DNA from: Vibrio sp. 14G-20
Lineage (GTDB): Bacteria > Pseudomonadota > Gammaproteobacteria > Enterobacterales > Vibrionaceae
Direction of reading: 5' to 3'
Length of the DNA stretch: 64,000 nt
Assembly (NCBI RefSeq): GCF_026241515.1
Contig: NZ_JAPHPW010000019.1
Location: 26,107 to 90,106, forward strand
The notes beneath the pieces are model-generated. The model saw only the letters and a program-made list of their open reading frames with translations, made no database searches and was not told where the DNA came from. Positions 53,689-63,040 of this stretch are shown here, piece after piece (the first letter of the stretch is position 1; every line of letters begins with the position of its first letter). Made by a program: the position numbers and the translations under genes.

Positions 53689-54474
53689 TTAAAAATCTTC
53701 TAAATAGCCATCAAGGAAATCTTCTTCTTCAAGATCAACCTCATCAGGTTCTATCTCAGCTTTGAAATCACGACGTTGAATATAAACATCTCGCGTCAAT
53801 GCATATGGGTCTGGCGAGTTATCCAACAAAGCTTCTTGTGACACTAACTGAGCACGTGTTTCCATGCCTTCAAATGCCCATTTACCTAAGCTCGTCCAGA
53901 AGTTCAAGAAAGATAAAGGAACATACAAGCCATCGACGGTTTCAGTCACTTCTCGCGTTGTTAACGGGCCATAACCCGGCACCATAAAGTACGGACCATT
54001 CCCTACCCCGTAGTGACCAATCGCATCAGAGAACGACTTATCGTCGTATTTGGTGATCCCCGCTTCGCTGGCAATATCGATTAAGCCTAACAAACCAATC
54101 GTTGAGTTAATCCAAAAACGGTTGAAATGATCGACAGCTCTCTCGCCATTACCCATGATCAGGTTGTTCACCATACTTGCAGGTTCGTCTAAGTTGGCTA
54201 AAAAGTTGGAGATACCAGAACGCACTGGCACAGGGGTGTAGTCAACATAAGCGAGGGAAACAGGGCGAACTAAATAAGGATCTAGATATTCGTAGTTGAT
54301 ATCCCACATCGCTCGGTTGAAGCCTTCAAAAGGATCATTCGGGTGGGACTCTTCGACGTATTCAGAGGTTTCGAGGTTATCATCGTCAACACTTTCGTCC
54401 GGCGCACTTGAACACCCAACCGTTAAGCTTGCGATAAAAAGTAAACTCGAGAGTCTTAAAACACTGGCAGACAT
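53689..54474 (-). CDS. mlaA: Phospholipid-asymmetry outer-membrane lipoprotein MlaA (VacJ)
   Basis: A 261-aa lipoprotein with lipobox LTVG-Cys21 after a short signal sequence. The MlaA core follows: DPFEGFNRAMWDIN, NNLIMGNGERAVDHFNRFWINSTIG, GHYGVGNGPYFMVPGYGP and RD near 240. It removes misplaced phospholipids from the outer leaflet of the outer membrane for return by MlaBCDEF. A roughly 30-residue acidic C-terminus (EPDEVDLEEEDF) is an unusual tail. ATG 54474, with AAGGTG upstream, is preferred to an upstream in-frame start at 54513. Confidence 0.93.
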   Translation of the reverse strand: MSASVLRLSSLLFIASLTVGCSSAPDESVDDDNLETSEYVEESHPNDPFEGFNRAMWDINYEYLDPYLVRPVSLAYVDYTPVPVRSGISNFLANLDEPASMVNNLIMGNGERAVDHFNRFWINSTIGLLGLIDIASEAGITKYDDKSFSDAIGHYGVGNGPYFMVPGYGPLTTREVTETVDGLYVPLSFLNFWTSLGKWAFEGMETRAQLVSQEALLDNSPDPYALTRDVYIQRRDFKAEIEPDEVDLEEEDFLDGYLEDF

Positions 54475-54502
54475 ATCACCTTTTCCATAAGGAATAATAA
54501 AA

Positions 54503-54522
54503 AAGGCCAGCAATCGCTGGCC
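54503..54522 (-). terminator. Terminator of the ccm operon
   Basis: GGCCAGC (54505-54511) pairs with GCTGGCC (54516-54522), loop AATC, followed on the minus strand by TTTTTTATT. It is about 70 bp after the ccmI stop and just upstream of the mlaA start. Confidence 0.88.
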
Positions 54523-54592
54523 TCAATTGTTTGGCTAAGTCTATACCGTTTATCTACAAATCGGAATAGCTAACACCTATGCAAAGTGATGA

Positions 54593-55813
54593 TTAATATT
54601 GCTTATTGATATCAATGGTGACTGGAGCGCCCAATTCAACCACTTCACTTTCACCGTACCAATCGCCTTCGCGAGTTGAAACGTTGCCGTCTGTATCAAG
54701 CCTAGCTCTAACCATCAGAGTTTCAAGGCTAGACAGCTCTTGTCCTTCCAGCATGCTGTTGCCGTCATCTAGCACAACAGTACGAGGGAAAGTCCCTAGT
54801 GGGTAACGAGCGGCTGCGATAGGCATTGGAGAACCATCCGCTCTGTGTACTGACACAATTAACACTGAATTAGGGTCAGCGTTAACGTCAGCAGATAGAT
54901 CGAGCGTTACAGCAACAGTCTTACCTTGGTCGACACCCATAGTGTCGCCCATTTTCTTCTGAGCACTTTCAATACTGCGCGAAAGCATTTCATAGCGACT
55001 GTCTTGTGGACCAATCATCTGTTGCATGATGCTCCAGTACTTCACAGCACCCGGGTAGTCTTGACGCTCAAACGCATCGAACGCTAGCAGTGAGAATACA
55101 CGAAGGTCGACGTAATCGTTTTGAATCAAACGGCTCAAAATCAAACGAGCTTGGTTCTGATCGGCTTCATCAGGAGAAAGCATCAGTGCTTGCGCGAACC
55201 CTAACTGAACATCTTCATTCTTAGGTTCAAGCTTGTAAGCTCTTTCCATAGAATCTTTTGCTGTTTCAGCGTCGCGGTTAGCCAATGCAATACGACCTAG
55301 CAGCAACCAACCTGTTGAATCTTTTGGTTGATAATGCAGACGAGTACGAAGCGCTAGAGTCAAATCTTCCAGTTCATCATCCGTTAGTGCTCCACCTTCC
55401 GATGACATTAGCTTTTTAGACAATTCAGGAAGGTTCGAACTCACTTCTTGCCAGTGTTGAACTTTGTCCAATGCACCAAACTTAAAGTACATACCATAAG
55501 TCACAACGACGACAAGGATGATCGACGGTAAAACTACACCAAGCGTTGAGATTTGAGTCTTCTTCATCTCTTGCTGAGCAGGTACATCATCAAGTAGAGA
55601 CTGTTTCAAATCAGCAATAAGCTCTTGTTGATTATCAACAAGGCCTTCTTCTGCTTCTACTTCTAACTCGACAAGACGGTCTTTATAGAATGCTTTGTTC
55701 AACTCGTCGCGAAGCATTTCGTCATTGTTTGCCTTCTTGTTAATAAAAGGCAGAACAATTAAGAAAATTGCCGCTAGCGAAAGGATAATGGTAGAAATCC
55801 AAAATAGAGTCAT
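54593..55813 (-). CDS. ccmI: Cytochrome c maturation protein CcmI
   Basis: A 406-aa protein with an N-terminal transmembrane helix (about 2-24), a cytoplasmic loop and second helix near 98-115, and a periplasmic TPR-type domain (about 150-290) containing RLHYQPKDSTGWLLLGRIALANRDAETA. It chaperones apocytochrome c to the heme ligation complex. The C-terminal about 100 residues form a separate beta-rich periplasmic extension. Its start overlaps the ccmH stop by one base. It is the last gene of the ccm operon. Confidence 0.92.
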   Translation of the reverse strand: MTLFWISTIILSLAAIFLIVLPFINKKANNDEMLRDELNKAFYKDRLVELEVEAEEGLVDNQQELIADLKQSLLDDVPAQQEMKKTQISTLGVVLPSIILVVVVTYGMYFKFGALDKVQHWQEVSSNLPELSKKLMSSEGGALTDDELEDLTLALRTRLHYQPKDSTGWLLLGRIALANRDAETAKDSMERAYKLEPKNEDVQLGFAQALMLSPDEADQNQARLILSRLIQNDYVDLRVFSLLAFDAFERQDYPGAVKYWSIMQQMIGPQDSRYEMLSRSIESAQKKMGDTMGVDQGKTVAVTLDLSADVNADPNSVLIVSVHRADGSPMPIAAARYPLGTFPRTVVLDDGNSMLEGQELSSLETLMVRARLDTDGNVSTREGDWYGESEVVELGAPVTIDINKQY

Positions 55814-56304
55814 TACTTCTTATCTCCGTCGTTCTCTTCATCGAGTAACGCTTTTAAGCGAGCTTCTTTGTCTGCATCCCAGTCTTTATCTGACTCTACT
55901 GCTGTTTTTGATTTTGACTTTCTGCTTCGTAAAACAATCAAACCAAATCCAAACACAACAACCGCAAACGGACCAATCCAAAGAATTGATGTTGCTAGCG
56001 TCAGTGGCGGATTGTAAGTCACAAAGTTACCGTAGCGAGCAATCATGTAATCAATGATATCTTGCTTCGACTTGCCGTCTTTTGTCATCTCGTACACTTT
56101 TTGGCGTAAGTCGACCGCGAGTTCAGCGTTCGAATCACCAATCGTGTTGTTCTGACATTTAGGGCAACGCAACGTATTGCTCAACTCTTTGAACTGCTGT
56201 TCTTGATCCACAGTATCGAATTCATGAAATTCGATAGGCGCAGCAGCAACTGTCGCTGAGATTGCGAACGTAGCGAATAGCCTAATCAGTGCCTTTCTAA
56301 TCAT
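55813..56304 (-). CDS. ccmH: Cytochrome c maturation thiol reductant CcmH
   Basis: A 163-aa protein with a signal peptide ending near Ala22, the LRCPKCQNN redox motif (Cys47, Cys50) and a C-terminal transmembrane helix near 100-120. This is the short CcmH/CcmL domain; the TPR part is the separate CcmI. It reduces apocytochrome c cysteines before heme attachment. It overlaps ccmG by 4 bp. Confidence 0.94.
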   Translation of the reverse strand: MIRKALIRLFATFAISATVAAAPIEFHEFDTVDQEQQFKELSNTLRCPKCQNNTIGDSNAELAVDLRQKVYEMTKDGKSKQDIIDYMIARYGNFVTYNPPLTLATSILWIGPFAVVVFGFGLIVLRSRKSKSKTAVESDKDWDADKEARLKALLDEENDGDKK

Positions 56305-56852
56305 TTCGATTCCTCCAACAACTCTTGATACATCGGCTCAAGCGTCGATGCCCAGTTGGTTGGGTTCACGTCACCAACATGGCGGTAACGAACCACGCCG
56401 TTGGCATCAATTAAGAATGTCTCAGGAGCGCCATATACGCCAAGGTCAAGACCTAGCATACCGTTGCCATCAAACAGACTGATTAGGTACGGGTTACCCA
56501 GTTCTTTTAACCAACCAACTGCTTTGTTGCGGTCATCTTTGTAGTTAAGACCAATGATCTTAACGCCTTGAGCTGCGAGCTTATTCAGGTAAGAGTGCTC
56601 TGCATAACAAGTAGGACACCAAGTTGCCCATACGTTAAGAAGCAGTGGCTCACCTTTAAAGATCGCTTGATCATGAAACTTACCTGGTTGTTCTAAGTCT
56701 TCTAGACCGAACTCAGGAACAGGCTTACCAATCAATACCGATTCAAGCTTAGTCGGATCATCACCCGACTGGTTGCGCATTAATTGCGTTGCAAAGATTC
56801 CAGCTAGAACCATGAACGCAATCAATGGAATGAATAAAATCTTCTTGTTCAT
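56301..56852 (-). CDS. ccmG: Thiol:disulfide interchange protein CcmG (DsbE)
   Basis: A 183-aa membrane-anchored thioredoxin-like protein with an N-terminal helix (about 5-22) and active site WATWCPTC (Cys79, Cys82). The GAPETFLID motif is typical of DsbE. It passes electrons from CcdA/DsbD to CcmH or apocytochrome. It starts 5 bp after ccmF. Confidence 0.94.
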   Translation of the reverse strand: MNKKILFIPLIAFMVLAGIFATQLMRNQSGDDPTKLESVLIGKPVPEFGLEDLEQPGKFHDQAIFKGEPLLLNVWATWCPTCYAEHSYLNKLAAQGVKIIGLNYKDDRNKAVGWLKELGNPYLISLFDGNGMLGLDLGVYGAPETFLIDANGVVRYRHVGDVNPTNWASTLEPMYQELLEESK

Positions 56853-56857
56853 TCGAA

Positions 56858-58828
56858 TTAAGCCTCCTGCTCTTCAGCCGACTTTTTTGTTGGCTTACGG
56901 AAACGGTAACGACGGTCACTGATAGCAATAGCACCACCAATCGACATAATCAAAGAACCTGCCCAGATCCAACGTACAAATGGTTTGTAGTAGATACGTA
57001 CAGCCCAAGATTTGTTGTCGTCTAAACGTTCACCCATTGCGATGTAAAGGTCGCGTGTTACGCCACGGTCAATCGCTGCTTCTGTCATCATAGACTTAGC
57101 CGTAGTGTAGAAACGTTTTTCAGCGTGAAGCGTGTTGATGTATTTGCCTTCTTTAGTAATTTCAAAGTCAGCAATGTAACCATCGTAGTTAGGACCATCT
57201 TTGTCACGAACCCCTGTAAACAGGAAGCTGTATTCTTCAAGCTGGTAGCTTTCACCTGGCGCCAGACGAACATCACGTTCGATGCTGTAGTTTTGCACCA
57301 TCGCGATACCAATCACTGTCACGGCTAAACCAATGTGACCACACATCATTGCCCAGTGGCTACGAGGTAGCTTAGTTAGACCTTTCAGGAATGTATGACG
57401 GTGAGTCGCACGTTCATGCAGCTCAAAGCCGTGCATGAAGATGATCCAGAACGCCATTACCCAACCAGCAAAAGCAGTACCACTGAAGCGGTCAGCCAAT
57501 AGAGCAACCATTAGCGCACTCAAGCCAAGTGAGAATGCGCCTGAAATCATCATTGGTTTAACGAGCTTAGATAGGTTGTCACGTTTCCAACGGATCAGAG
57601 GACCGATACCCAGTAAGAACGAGAACGGGATCATTAACCAGAAGAACAACATATCAAAGAATGGTGCACCGATAGATACCGAGCCCAAGCCTAACTGTTT
57701 GTGAACTAATGGCAGTAACGTACCTACTAGCACAACCACGAGTGCTGCAATCAATAAGATATTGTTGCCAAGCAGGGCGTTTTCACGAGAAACCAGATCA
57801 AAGTTACCGCGAACACGAACTGATGCGCCTTTAATCGCGAACAACAACAGTGAACCACCAATAACAAAGACTAGGAAACCTAGAATAAACATACCACGAG
57901 CCGGATCCGACGCGAATGCGTGAACCGATACCAAGATGCCCGAACGAACTAGGAACGTACCTAGTAAGCTTAGTGAGAATGCAGAGATAGCCAGCAATAC
58001 TGTCCAAGCTTTAAATGTGCCACGCTTTTCGGTTACTGCTAGTGAGTGCATCAGTGCAGTACCAGCTAACCAAGGCATAAATGAAGCGTTTTCTACTGGA
58101 TCCCAGAACCACCAGCCACCCCAGCCAAGTTCGTAATAAGCCCACCATGAACCTAGTGCGATACCTACCGTTAGGAATAACCAAGCTGCGATTGTCCAAG
58201 GACGCGACCAACGAGCCCATGCCGTATCTAAACGACCGCTCATCAGAGAAGCGATTGCGAAAGAGAACGCAACAGAGAAACCTACATAACCCATGTAAAG
58301 CATTGGCGGGTGAATAATCAAACCCGGATCTTGCAGTAGTGGGTTCAAGTCACGGCCATCGACAGGGAAGAAAGGCAATGTACGTAGGAACGGGTTAGAC
58401 GTTACGATAATGAACAGCAAGAAGCCGACAGTAATCAAACCCATGATAGCCAGTACGCGAGCCACAGACTCTTGAGGCATACCACGGCTAAACGTCGCTA
58501 CTGCTACCGTCCAACCCGCTTGAATAAGAACCCAAAGCAGTAATGAACCTTCGTGAGCGCCCCAAACCGCCGTAATTCGGTAGTACCAAGGCAGTTGGCT
58601 ATTCGAGTTACTTGCTACGTATTGAATCGTAAAATCATTGGTGTAGAACGCGTAACACAAGATAAAGAACGAAATCGCTAAGAATCCGAACATACCCCAC
58701 GACAACGGTCGTGCGCTGTTCATCAATAATGTGTTATTTCGAGCGGCCCCATACAGTGGGAGCACGCTGAGCAGCAATGCAAGTCCCAAGGACAGGATCA
58801 TCGCAAAATGGCCGATCTCGGCTATCAT
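56858..58828 (-). CDS. ccmF: Heme lyase core subunit CcmF
   Basis: A 656-aa polytopic inner-membrane protein with about 15 helices and the heme-handling WWD motif GWGGWWFWDPVENASFMPWL near 230, plus periplasmic His residues. With CcmH and CcmI it attaches heme to the CXXCH motifs of apocytochromes c. Its start overlaps the ccmE stop by 4 bp. Confidence 0.95.
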   Translation of the reverse strand: MIAEIGHFAMILSLGLALLLSVLPLYGAARNNTLLMNSARPLSWGMFGFLAISFFILCYAFYTNDFTIQYVASNSNSQLPWYYRITAVWGAHEGSLLLWVLIQAGWTVAVATFSRGMPQESVARVLAIMGLITVGFLLFIIVTSNPFLRTLPFFPVDGRDLNPLLQDPGLIIHPPMLYMGYVGFSVAFSFAIASLMSGRLDTAWARWSRPWTIAAWLFLTVGIALGSWWAYYELGWGGWWFWDPVENASFMPWLAGTALMHSLAVTEKRGTFKAWTVLLAISAFSLSLLGTFLVRSGILVSVHAFASDPARGMFILGFLVFVIGGSLLLFAIKGASVRVRGNFDLVSRENALLGNNILLIAALVVVLVGTLLPLVHKQLGLGSVSIGAPFFDMLFFWLMIPFSFLLGIGPLIRWKRDNLSKLVKPMMISGAFSLGLSALMVALLADRFSGTAFAGWVMAFWIIFMHGFELHERATHRHTFLKGLTKLPRSHWAMMCGHIGLAVTVIGIAMVQNYSIERDVRLAPGESYQLEEYSFLFTGVRDKDGPNYDGYIADFEITKEGKYINTLHAEKRFYTTAKSMMTEAAIDRGVTRDLYIAMGERLDDNKSWAVRIYYKPFVRWIWAGSLIMSIGGAIAISDRRYRFRKPTKKSAEEQEA

Positions 58829-59307
58829 TGAGCATTTCCTTCTTTTTGTTCAGTCGTGTATTGCAAAGGCTCATGGGTTTTCTTCATTGCTTCCGCAACT
58901 TCAGAAGGCATGTACTCTTCATCGTGCTTTGCCAACACCTCAAACGCTTCGATTGTCGTTGCATTTTTAAGAACACCCTGAGCAACAATACCTTGGCCTT
59001 CACGGAAAAGATCAGGAAGGATGCCATCGTATAGAATGGTTACTTTAGGGCCTACATCTTGCAAATCAAAGCTTACACGTAGTGATTCATTGTCGCGGCT
59101 TACAGAGCCGACTACAACCATGCCACCAATACGCAGGCGTTGACCCACTTCGGGTTTCTTACCATCTTTGCCATTGACCAGCTCAGTTGGTGTGTAGAAC
59201 AGATCCATGTTCTGGTTAAGTGCGTAAACCATCAATCCAACAGTTGCACTGATACCAAAAAAGATCGCTAAGACAATGCCCAGCCTCTTTTTACGTCTTG
59301 GGTTCAT
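58825..59307 (-). CDS. ccmE: Heme chaperone CcmE
   Basis: A 160-aa periplasmic protein with an N-terminal anchor helix (about 9-29) and an OB-fold domain. The covalent heme-binding His128 and Tyr132 occur in LAKHDEEYMP. It accepts heme from CcmABCD and carries it to CcmF. Its start overlaps ccmD by 4 bp. Confidence 0.95.
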   Translation of the reverse strand: MNPRRKKRLGIVLAIFFGISATVGLMVYALNQNMDLFYTPTELVNGKDGKKPEVGQRLRIGGMVVVGSVSRDNESLRVSFDLQDVGPKVTILYDGILPDLFREGQGIVAQGVLKNATTIEAFEVLAKHDEEYMPSEVAEAMKKTHEPLQYTTEQKEGNAQ

Positions 59308-59510
59308 AGAGTGTTCTCCATATTTTTTGCTGCATCGATACGAGCTTGACGATCAATCTTAGCTTGTACTTCATTTAGTAATTGCTTACCACGACGAACG
59401 CTTACGACCAGTAAAATGATCATCGCGAGGAATGTGATTCCAAATGCACTCCAGACATACGAGGCATAACCTCCCATGGCAAAGAAATCACTCAAAGATT
59501 CAAAATACAT
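59304..59510 (-). CDS. ccmD: Small heme exporter component CcmD
   Basis: A 68-aa single-helix membrane protein beginning MYFESLSDFFAMGGYASYVW, the classical CcmD N-terminus, with the helix near 19-41 and a basic tail. It helps CcmC release holo-CcmE. The gene sits between ccmC and ccmE, as expected. Confidence 0.93.
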   Translation of the reverse strand: MYFESLSDFFAMGGYASYVWSAFGITFLAMIILLVVSVRRGKQLLNEVQAKIDRQARIDAAKNMENTL

Positions 59511-59524
59511 AATTACCTACCCTA

Positions 59525-60265
59525 CTACGCTTTTTCAGCCGCAAGCTTGCGAACCCATGGACGGTGACTTTCTTTACTGATGATTTCGTTACGGAAACGA
59601 ACCATAGTCACAGCACCAAAGAAAAAGGCGAAGCCGAAGATGTTAAGAAGAAGCGGCCATAACATGTCACTTGAAATAGAAGGCTTGTCGAACTTAGTGA
59701 TCGTCGCGCCTTGGTGAAGCGTGTTCCACCACTCTACTGAAAAGTGAATGATAGGTAGGTTGATGACACCAACGATAGCCAAAATGCCGGCCGCTTTCGC
59801 TGCTGTTTTTTGGTCGTCAAAAGCGTGGTGTAGTGCAATCACACCCAAGTATAGGAATAGAAGAATCAGCTCTGAGGTTAAACGCGCATCCCAAACCCAC
59901 CAAGCACCCCACATTGGTTTACCCCAAACAGCGCCGGTTAGTAACGCAATGAAGGTAAATACAGCACCAATAGGTGCCATCGCCAGTGCAGCCATGTCTG
60001 ATAGCCTTACCTGCCATACCAAACCGATAAAGGCAGCAATTGCCATCGACATGTAAACGCCCATAGACCAAATTGCAGACGGAACATGGATGTAGATGAT
60101 ACGGAAGCTATCGCCTTGTTGGTAATCAGAAGGCGCAAATGCAAGCCCCCACACGGTACCGACGGATAGACACAATAGCGCTAGGATCGAAAACCATGGC
60201 AAAAGTTTACCAGCAAGCTGATAAGAGGTTTCTGCTTTGGCATAGGGATGGAGCCATTTCCACAT
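59525..60265 (-). CDS. ccmC: Heme-handling protein CcmC
   Basis: A 246-aa protein with six helices and the WWD signature WGAWWVWDARLTSELILLF near 120-140, flanked by the conserved His residues in IHVPSA and LHQGA. It loads heme onto CcmE. It follows ccmB after a 148-bp AT-rich gap, the only large gap in the operon. Confidence 0.95.
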   Translation of the reverse strand: MWKWLHPYAKAETSYQLAGKLLPWFSILALLCLSVGTVWGLAFAPSDYQQGDSFRIIYIHVPSAIWSMGVYMSMAIAAFIGLVWQVRLSDMAALAMAPIGAVFTFIALLTGAVWGKPMWGAWWVWDARLTSELILLFLYLGVIALHHAFDDQKTAAKAAGILAIVGVINLPIIHFSVEWWNTLHQGATITKFDKPSISSDMLWPLLLNIFGFAFFFGAVTMVRFRNEIISKESHRPWVRKLAAEKA

Positions 60266-60413
60266 GTTGTAATCTCACTCTTACTTCATATTGCTTACAG
60301 CTATTAAAGCTATAATTATAATAATTTTATTTGTCTTGCTTTCAGTTTTATTGACTCTATGAGTCCAATCGACACGTTTGGTTCACATTGGCTATACGAT
60401 AACGGAACCCCAA
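60266..60413 (-). other. AT-rich gap inside the ccm operon
   Basis: A 148-bp gap between ccmB and ccmC. On the minus strand it has a small dyad (GACTCATAGAGTC) followed by AT-rich sequence with a TATAAT hexamer, but no good -35 at proper spacing. A secondary promoter for ccmC-I is possible. No ORF was found. Confidence 0.4.
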
Positions 60414-61082
60414 TCAGTTCACACTCACTCTAAGTGCGGCACTGATCGCAAAAGGCGTCATAGTCATCGCACCCATTAACATTGCCCCAAGCACGGCCAA
60501 TTGGCCGTTGTATGCAACGCCCAAAGCCGCAGCGTCAATCGCTGACGTCGCGAAGATCAAAATGGGGATGTAAAGCGGCAAGATTAACAGGCTTAACAGG
60601 ACTCCGCCCTTCTGTAACCCAACGGTTAACGCAACACCAATCGCACCAATAAAACTCAGTGCGGGTGTTCCTACCAGCAAGGTCAACACAACTGAGAGCC
60701 ATGTATCAAAATCTAAAGACAACAAAACAGCCAACAATGGGCTGATTAGAATCAATGGTAACCCGGTCAACAACCAGTGTGCTATGACCTTGGACAATAC
60801 TACCAACTGCAACGGGATGGGCATCAGCATCATCTGCTCAAGGGCGCCATCTTGAAAATCATCGCGGAAAAGACGCTCTAAAGAGAGCAATGCAGAGAGC
60901 AAAGCGGCCACCCAAACAATACCTGCAGCAATGCGTGCAAGTAGATTTGGCTCAGGGCCAATACTCAAAGGGAATAGAGTTATAACAATGATAAAGAACC
61001 ACAAAGGGTTAAAGATATCCGCTTGACGTCGAAACGCGATCAGCAGTTCGCGTCGGATAATCGTGGTCATTGAAGAGATCAT
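60414..61082 (-). CDS. ccmB: Heme exporter permease CcmB
   Basis: A 222-aa membrane protein with six helices and the conserved NPLWFFIIVITLFPLSIGPEP segment, nearly identical in pattern to E. coli CcmB. It is the membrane partner of the CcmA ATPase. ATG 61082 has GGTGAG upstream; a GTG at 61091 that overlaps ccmA by 8 bp is an alternative start. Confidence 0.94.
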   Translation of the reverse strand: MISSMTTIIRRELLIAFRRQADIFNPLWFFIIVITLFPLSIGPEPNLLARIAAGIVWVAALLSALLSLERLFRDDFQDGALEQMMLMPIPLQLVVLSKVIAHWLLTGLPLILISPLLAVLLSLDFDTWLSVVLTLLVGTPALSFIGAIGVALTVGLQKGGVLLSLLILPLYIPILIFATSAIDAAALGVAYNGQLAVLGAMLMGAMTMTPFAISAALRVSVN

Positions 61083-61083
61083 A

Positions 61084-61701
61084 TTACTCACCCAACTTTA
61101 TTTTTCTTAGTTTCGGGCTATCAGCAAACATATCTTGGTGTGTGGTTAATAACACAATGCCACCGTTGTCTGCATGCTGAGAAAAAAGAGATTCGAGAAC
61201 TTTCACGCCCTGCTTATCAATGGCAGTCAGCGGCTCATCGAGAATCCACAACATTTGCTTGCTCAACCAAAGGCGAGCCAACGCAACTCGGCGCTGTTGA
61301 CCTGCTGAAAGTTGCCCTGCAGGTACATCTTCTCTACCCGCAAGCCCGACTTGAGCCAACGCGTGATAAAGATCGTCTTTGCTTGTACCACCACTGTGAA
61401 TAGACTGGTAAAAGCTAAGGTTCTCATAAGCACTAAGCTCACGCTTTACGCCAGTTTGGTGACCAAGAAAAAGTAAATTTTGATGATAAACATCTCGACT
61501 CGATTCAATAGACTCACCGTCCCAAGAGATAGTGCCGTCATCGCGATCGCCTAAGCCAGTAATAATCCTAAGGAGTGTCGTTTTCCCGGTACCGTTACGA
61601 CCTTCAACCTGAACCAGCTCACCGGGTTTCAATTGAAAAGACAACGATTCAAACAGAACCCTGTCGTCACGAATAGCAGTTAAATTTGAGACTTCTAGCA
61701 T
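61084..61701 (-). CDS. ccmA: Heme exporter ATPase CcmA
   Basis: A 205-aa ABC ATPase with Walker A GRNGTGKTT (34-42), signature LSAGQQRRVALARL and Walker B WILDEPLTAID. It energises release of holo-CcmE from CcmC. ATG 61701 (MLEVSNLTAIRD) matches family starts; upstream in-frame codons lack similarity. It is the first gene of ccmABCDEFGHI. The promoter lies in the 200 bp upstream. Confidence 0.94.
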   Translation of the reverse strand: MLEVSNLTAIRDDRVLFESLSFQLKPGELVQVEGRNGTGKTTLLRIITGLGDRDDGTISWDGESIESSRDVYHQNLLFLGHQTGVKRELSAYENLSFYQSIHSGGTSKDDLYHALAQVGLAGREDVPAGQLSAGQQRRVALARLWLSKQMLWILDEPLTAIDKQGVKVLESLFSQHADNGGIVLLTTHQDMFADSPKLRKIKLGE

Positions 61702-61905
61702 AGGTAAATTTAGTCGAGTAATGAGAGTGCTATAGTAGCACACCAATATGGTGACAAAACAGGACTAGGCGTTTTCGATAGTACAAAGTCGGTAAGAAAC
61801 TGTTACCACTTCATCACAATTTACACATTTCCATCAACAATAAGGATATTGTCGTAGATACAAGCACTTAGAAACATCGTTCCATATAGTTCGAACCTGC
61901 AAAAA

Positions 61906-61927
61906 AAAAGAAGCCGAAGCTTCTTTT
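61906..61927 (-). terminator. Terminator of the chemotaxis operon
   Basis: AAAAGAAGC (61906-61914) pairs with GCTTCTTTT (61919-61927), loop CGAA, and is followed on the minus strand by a T run. It is 52 bp after the DUF2802 gene and upstream of ccmA. Confidence 0.88.
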
Positions 61928-61979
61928 AAGAGGAATACGTAATAAACATCAATTGCTCAATACGAATTAAGCGCTCAAT

Positions 61980-62492
61980 TTAACGACGTCGAGGCGGGTC
62001 TCTGCGATCGTGAGAGGCATCGAGTTGCTCATTGTACGATGAAGGGTTACTTCTTAACGAAGGGATTTTTTCCTTACCCGCGAGCTTATTCTGTAGAGAC
62101 ATCATCAGCTCAGCTTCTGCTTTAGGTAATTCACACTCTTCGATCAGTTCGTTTATCCCGGCACCAAGCTGAACCATTTTTGTTGCACGCGTGTACAAGC
62201 GTCCATCGGTATCAGCATGTTCCAACTCAACAATACGTTCATTCAAGTGCTTTATCAGATCTTGTTGTTCAGTCACTTTCTGGCCAAGGCCAACAACAAC
62301 AGAGCGAACCTCAAGTAATTGCTTACTCGATTTTTGAAGCTCTTTGTCCAAGTTACGAACTTGTAGGCGTGACTGATCGAGCTGCTTTTGAATCGCACGT
62401 TTTACTTTGCTAATCAAAATCACGATGAATAACGTAAAAACCCCAACGCCTGATATCAGAGCGACAGGGCTTAACGGAAGCGCTTCAAACAT
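61980..62492 (-). CDS. DUF2802 coiled-coil protein downstream of cheW
   Basis: A 170-aa protein with one N-terminal transmembrane helix (about 9-28), a coiled-coil near 30-95 (KELQKSSKQLLEVRS, QDLIKHLNERIVELE) and a DUF2802 domain with RLYTRATKMVQLGAGINELIEECELPKAEAELMMSL in consecutive blocks resembling a small helix-turn-helix. The tail is Arg/Pro-rich. It overlaps cheW by one base. The family regularly closes polar-flagellum chemotaxis operons; its function is unknown. Confidence 0.85.
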   Translation of the reverse strand: MFEALPLSPVALISGVGVFTLFIVILISKVKRAIQKQLDQSRLQVRNLDKELQKSSKQLLEVRSVVVGLGQKVTEQQDLIKHLNERIVELEHADTDGRLYTRATKMVQLGAGINELIEECELPKAEAELMMSLQNKLAGKEKIPSLRSNPSSYNEQLDASHDRRDPPRRR

Positions 62493-62986
62493 TATAGGTG
62501 AGCCATCTCATCCCATTCGTCTTCGCTTAGTAGTTTGTTTAAATCTACTAAGATAAGTAGCTTGCCATCTCGGTTGCTTACACCTTGGATGAACTTAGCA
62601 CTTTCATCAGTTCCAACACTTGGTGTTGTGTCGATTTCAGAAGAACGTAGGTAAACCACTTCAGCAACGCTATCTACAAGGATGCCAATTACTTGACGCT
62701 CAGATTCAATAACGATAATACGAGTGTTATCTGTGATTTCACCTTGCATCAAACCAAAACGAGAACGAGTGTCGATAACAGTAACAACGTTACCACGTAG
62801 GTTGATAATACCTAGAACGTAATCTGGAGCACCCGGTACTGGAGCAATTTCGCTGTAACGCAATACTTCACGTACTTGCATTACGTTGATGCCGTAAGTT
62901 TCTTCTTCTAGCTGGAATGTGACCCATTGAAGTACTTCATCATTCGTTTGCTCTTTTCTTACTTCAACTTCACTCATATGAGACAT
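62492..62986 (-). CDS. cheW: Chemotaxis coupling protein CheW
   Basis: A 164-aa CheW with the hallmark segments WVTFQLEEETYGINVMQVREVLRY, PGAPDYVLGIINLRG and VIDTRSRFGL. It links chemoreceptors to the CheA kinase in polar arrays. It lies 54 bp after parP and overlaps the DUF2802 gene. Confidence 0.96.
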   Translation of the reverse strand: MSHMSEVEVRKEQTNDEVLQWVTFQLEEETYGINVMQVREVLRYSEIAPVPGAPDYVLGIINLRGNVVTVIDTRSRFGLMQGEITDNTRIIVIESERQVIGILVDSVAEVVYLRSSEIDTTPSVGTDESAKFIQGVSNRDGKLLILVDLNKLLSEDEWDEMAHL

Positions 62987-63040
62987 AGATAATCCTCTTG
63001 CCGTCGTTACCGACCACTATTATTAACTTGATGCTTATTA

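Noticed and set aside
61885..61905. GTTCGAACC-like string resembling a tRNA T-arm
   Set aside because: No acceptor, D or anticodon arms can be drawn around it; it lies beside the che operon terminator.
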